From Clostridium chromiireducens (GTDB lineage: Bacteria; Bacillota; Clostridia; Clostridiales; Clostridiaceae): a stretch of DNA of 64,000 nt. The stretch covers positions 32,427 to 96,426 of the forward strand of contig NZ_MZGT01000012.1 in NCBI RefSeq assembly GCF_002029255.1, in the 5' to 3' direction. The position numbers and the translations under genes were made by a program. Of the stretch, positions 61,297 to 64,000 are shown in pieces. A model generated the notes under the pieces. It was not told the origin of the DNA, did no database searches, and saw nothing but the letters and a program-made list of their open reading frames with translations. Every line of letters starts with the position of its first letter. The stretch's first letter is position 1.

Positions 61297-61350
61297 CTTT
61301 GCCTACCTACTCTTTGAGATATTAATATGTTATTTATTAATATTATATTT

Positions 61351-61412
61351 ACACGTTGTACTAAAGTTTAAAATGCATTTTTACTGCATTATATTAACAT
61401 AGCACAACGTGT
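61351..61412. repeat. Hairpin between rhomboid and pepF
   Basis: ACACGTTGT (61351-61359) pairs exactly with ACAACGTGT (61404-61412). A second stem AATGCA/TGCATT (61372-61390) lies inside, giving a stem-bulge-stem hairpin. No T-run follows on the minus strand, so it is not a clear terminator; a leader structure for rhomboid is possible. Confidence 0.6.
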
Positions 61413-61471
61413 TATAGATTTTTATTAATTATATTTTTTAACGTAATAGATATATTCTTAGTAACTCTTAA

Positions 61472-63256
61472 TTATTTTTCTATCATATCTAAAAGTTCAT
61501 TAAATCTTTTAATAGTTGCCTCTATTGGCACATTCGTAGTCATATCTACTCCTGCATTTTTCAAAATATTGATTGGATAGTCACTGCCACCTGCTTTTAA
61601 GAAACCTTTATATTTCTCAACAGCCCCTTCCTTTCCTTCTAAAATATCTTTTGAAAATGCTGATGCTGCCGCATAACCTGTAGCATATTGATAAACATAA
61701 AAATCTGAATAAAAATGAGGTATTCTTGACCACTCAACATCTATTTCTTTATCAATTATTATTTCATTTCCAAAATATTTAACATTTAAGTCATGCCATG
61801 CTTTATTATAATCTTCTGCTGTTAATGGAATTCCTTGTTCTAATGTTTCATGAGTATAAAGCTCAAATTCTGCAAACATTAATTGTCTAAATACTGTTGT
61901 TCTTATTTGCTCTAATTCCTGATTTATTAAATAAAGCTTTTTCTTTTGATCAGTCTCTTTTTCGATTAAATAATGAATAAGTAATGATTCATTTGTTGTT
62001 GATGCAACTTCTGCACAGAAAAGTGTGTAATTCGCATAATAATATGACTGTTCTTTTCTTGAATAGTATGAGTGAATTGAGTGACCCATTTCATGAGCCA
62101 ATGTTGATACATCGCCTAATTCATTATTATAATTTAGTAACACATAAGGCATAGTGTCATATCCTCCCCATGAATATGCTCCACCTCTTTTGCCCTTATT
62201 TTCATATATATCTATCCATCCATCATTAACTCCGCTCTTAAAAATATCTAGATATTCTGTTCCTAGCGGCTTTAATGCATCTAATACAATATTTACACCT
62301 TCATTAAATTCTATTTTTTCTTTTGGAATCTCAATTACAGGAACATATAAATCATACATATGAATTTCATCTAGTCCAAGTAATTTCTTTTTAATCTGAA
62401 CATATCTATGAAGAGAATTTAAATTATCGTTAATTACCTTGACTGCATTTTTATAAACCTCTAAAGGTATGTTATTAGGTTTTAGCGAAGCTTCTAATGC
62501 ACTATTATATTTTCTTACTTTACTACTAAAGTTGAATGTTTTTATTGATGCAGTTAGTGATGTTGCTAAAGTATTCTTCAATTTTTCATATTCTCCGAAT
62601 AGTCTTTCAAATGCAGCTTTTCTTACATCTTTATTTTTACTTCTTATAAACGAAGAATAATTTCCTTCTGTTAATTCAACCTCATTACCATCCTCATCTT
62701 CTATTTTTCCAAATGTCATATCTGCATTTGTTAAAATACTGTGTATTGCTGAAGGCGCATCTAAACAATCAGAAGCTGCTGCTAATAGTTCTTCCATTTC
62801 TTTTGATAATATGTGTGGCTTTTCCTTTAATATATCTTCAATTAAAAATTTAAAAGGTTTTAATCCTTCTACTCTATTTATTTCATCCTCAATAAACTTA
62901 TCATCTAAGCTTAAAATTTCTGGAACAAAAAATGCTGTATAACTTGCAAGTTCAGCCATATATATATCTACTTTACTCATTAAGCTTTGATATGTTGAAT
63001 TTGAAGTATCCTCATCATACTTTAGGTGAGCATAAACATATAAAGTTTCTGCTTTTCTAGATATCTTTTCATTCAATGCAAAGTATTCCAAGATACTTTC
63101 TCCATTTGTTAGCTTTCCTGAAAACTCTCTTAATTTGACCGCTTCTTTCTTTAGATCTTCAAAATCATTTTCCCAATCTTCTATATTTTTATATACTTTA
63201 TCAATATTCCACTTAAACTTGTCTTCAATTTCTTCTCTTTTCTTTAATTCACTCAT
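61472..63256 (-). CDS. pepF: Oligoendopeptidase F (M3 metallopeptidase)
   Basis: PepF hydrolyses short peptides in the cytosol with a zinc ion. The 594-residue protein shows the HEXXH site in STLAHEMGHSIHSYYSRKEQ near residue 385, with the downstream glutamate in FCAEVASTTNESL. The N-terminal helical domain (FKWNIDKVYKNIEDWENDFE onward) and the C-terminal DVEWSRIPHFYSDFYVYQYA block are typical. Length is standard. AAGGTG precedes the ATG. Confidence 0.95.
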   Translation of the reverse strand: MSELKKREEIEDKFKWNIDKVYKNIEDWENDFEDLKKEAVKLREFSGKLTNGESILEYFALNEKISRKAETLYVYAHLKYDEDTSNSTYQSLMSKVDIYMAELASYTAFFVPEILSLDDKFIEDEINRVEGLKPFKFLIEDILKEKPHILSKEMEELLAAASDCLDAPSAIHSILTNADMTFGKIEDEDGNEVELTEGNYSSFIRSKNKDVRKAAFERLFGEYEKLKNTLATSLTASIKTFNFSSKVRKYNSALEASLKPNNIPLEVYKNAVKVINDNLNSLHRYVQIKKKLLGLDEIHMYDLYVPVIEIPKEKIEFNEGVNIVLDALKPLGTEYLDIFKSGVNDGWIDIYENKGKRGGAYSWGGYDTMPYVLLNYNNELGDVSTLAHEMGHSIHSYYSRKEQSYYYANYTLFCAEVASTTNESLLIHYLIEKETDQKKKLYLINQELEQIRTTVFRQLMFAEFELYTHETLEQGIPLTAEDYNKAWHDLNVKYFGNEIIIDKEIDVEWSRIPHFYSDFYVYQYATGYAAASAFSKDILEGKEGAVEKYKGFLKAGGSDYPINILKNAGVDMTTNVPIEATIKRFNELLDMIEK

Positions 63257-63282
63257 CTTAACACACCTTTCTTTTTAGTTAA

Positions 63283-63372
63283 TAATTCACAATAACATTC
63301 GATTCGTAACATTTAAAACTTTATTTTCTCTACTCTTCATGCTTAGTGAGAATTAATTGTTAATTATTAATC
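63283..63372. repeat. Inverted repeat between the hypothetical gene and pepF
   Basis: AGTTAATAATTCACAATAA near 63280-63300 is largely complementary to the TTAATTGTTAATTATTAAT-type sequence near 63350-63370. It forms an AT-rich long-range hairpin without a T-run and resembles in style the palindromes at 26910 and 44214. Confidence 0.45.
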
Positions 63373-63377
63373 TTCTA

Positions 63378-63779
63378 TTATTCTTGATATTCAGCTTCCT
63401 TACCTTGAATAGCTTCAAATACTAAATTCATTTCTCTTTCGATTAATGATACGACCTCCTGTATCTTTTTTTTCATAGGGTCGTAATCATCTTCATATTT
63501 AAATTTTATTATATATGTTGGATTATATTCTTCTAAGTCTTCCTCTAACACATAACCTTTTTCTGTAAATGCTTCAGTATTAAATAAATCATATATTGCT
63601 GAGTATTCCCATTCTTCTACATTTTTATTTGTATCAAAATACATATGTACTGTTTCATCTAATACATATAATTTTTTAACAAATAAAGCTCCCTCATTTA
63701 CTTCAAAGCTCCCTAACTCTCTTTTTATGAATCCTGTTTCCTTATCTTTTTCTATTAATACTAAACTTGAAAAATCCAT
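63378..63779 (-). CDS. Conserved-looking hypothetical protein
   Basis: This 133-residue acidic protein (MDFSSLVLIEKDKETGFIKR, then FEVNEGALFVKKLYVLDE) has a mixed beta/alpha pattern. Repeated tyrosine/aspartate-rich strands precede a C-terminal helix (KKKIQEVVSLIEREMNLVFE). I do not recognise a characterised family, and there is no signal peptide or membrane segment. An AGGATGG element precedes the ATG. It stands alone upstream of pepF. The codon use and clear start support it as a real gene. Confidence 0.65.
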   Translation of the reverse strand: MDFSSLVLIEKDKETGFIKRELGSFEVNEGALFVKKLYVLDETVHMYFDTNKNVEEWEYSAIYDLFNTEAFTEKGYVLEEDLEEYNPTYIIKFKYEDDYDPMKKKIQEVVSLIEREMNLVFEAIQGKEAEYQE

Positions 63780-64000
63780 AATTTCACCATCCTATTGTTT
63801 ATATCTTTTTTTATTTTTTGCAAATTATAAAACATATATAAGTTTCGATAATTTTCATATCAACCACCTTGGATTAAATATGACAATATTATTAGATACT
63901 GATGCTTATTATATGCTTAGGTAATTTCTTTATATAAAATTATATCAAAAAAGACATTTTATAACCATATAAATAAAAGTTGGCAAATTACAATCCATAA
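63780..64000. other. Right-edge gene-free stretch
   Basis: AT-rich sequence upstream of the hypothetical gene. A 15-codon minus-strand micro-ORF (63858-63811) with an AAGGTGG element precedes it; this may be a leader or chance. No other feature is visible to the window edge. Confidence 0.3.

Noticed and set aside
63811..63858. A 15-codon micro-ORF upstream of the last hypothetical gene
   Set aside because: Too short to judge; AT-rich chance frame is equally likely.

Overview
The window is AT-rich, low-GC Firmicute DNA. Its flagellar and chemotaxis gene order, pyruvate:ferredoxin oxidoreductase next to a flavodoxin, strong AGGAGG ribosome binding sites and many intergenic hairpins point to Clostridium sensu stricto, probably near the C. 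beijerinckii/butyricum group. That placement is inferred from content, not from a marker search. Apart from a decayed insertion sequence, every gene I support is on the minus strand, so transcription runs from high to low coordinates.

Region by region: (1) 1-2080 holds a cyclic di-GMP-I riboswitch with a terminator, serving a gene beyond the left edge, then an atypical flagellin, a YjfB-like motility protein and a small coiled-coil protein. (2) 2194-3287 is a broken DDE-transposase element. (3) 3408-14671 is a nine-gene glycan cluster: LicD, WcbI-like, pyruvyltransferase/methyltransferase fusion, two CDP-glycerol phosphotransferase-like proteins, hexapeptide acyltransferase, DXD glycosyltransferase, epimerase and cytidylyltransferase. 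(4) 15031-27654 is the late flagellar block: GT2-TPR glycosyltransferase, major flagellin, FliT-like protein, FliD, FliS, a small protein, FlaG, CsrA, FliW, FlgL, FlgK, FlgN and FlgM. (5) 27823-28635 encodes a lone phage-type replisome-organizer protein preceded by three spaced palindromes. (6) 29230-39952 is a motor-switch and chemotaxis operon (FliY, FliM, two CheW, CheY, CheC, CheA, CheR, CheB, CheD, FapA-like). (7) 40066-63779 is mainly metabolic and housekeeping: aminotransferases, HAD phosphatase, DUF1292 protein, PFOR, flavodoxin, MurG, RecJ, DJ-1/PfpI, a topoisomerase IV-type pair, a membrane glycosyltransferase, rhomboid and oligoendopeptidase F.

How it fits together: three promoters share the pattern TAAA-N16-CGA-rich -10 expected for the flagellar sigma factor (SigD/FliA). 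They lie before flgM, the major flagellin and the yjfB-flagellin pair. The major flagellin leader has a textbook CsrA hairpin with AGGGAA in its loop and a second GGA site in the ribosome binding site, while csrA and fliW lie in the same block. The glycan cluster next to the flagellin and its GT2-TPR glycosyltransferase suggests a CDP-linked, possibly phosphopolyol-containing flagellin modification.

The least explained signals are five related 240-290-nt imperfect hairpins in three intergenic regions (28939-29189, 41571-41808, 41979-42267, 52087-52331, 52423-52673), and a Rossmann-like module in five consecutive glycan genes. I saw no CRISPR array, tRNA or rRNA.
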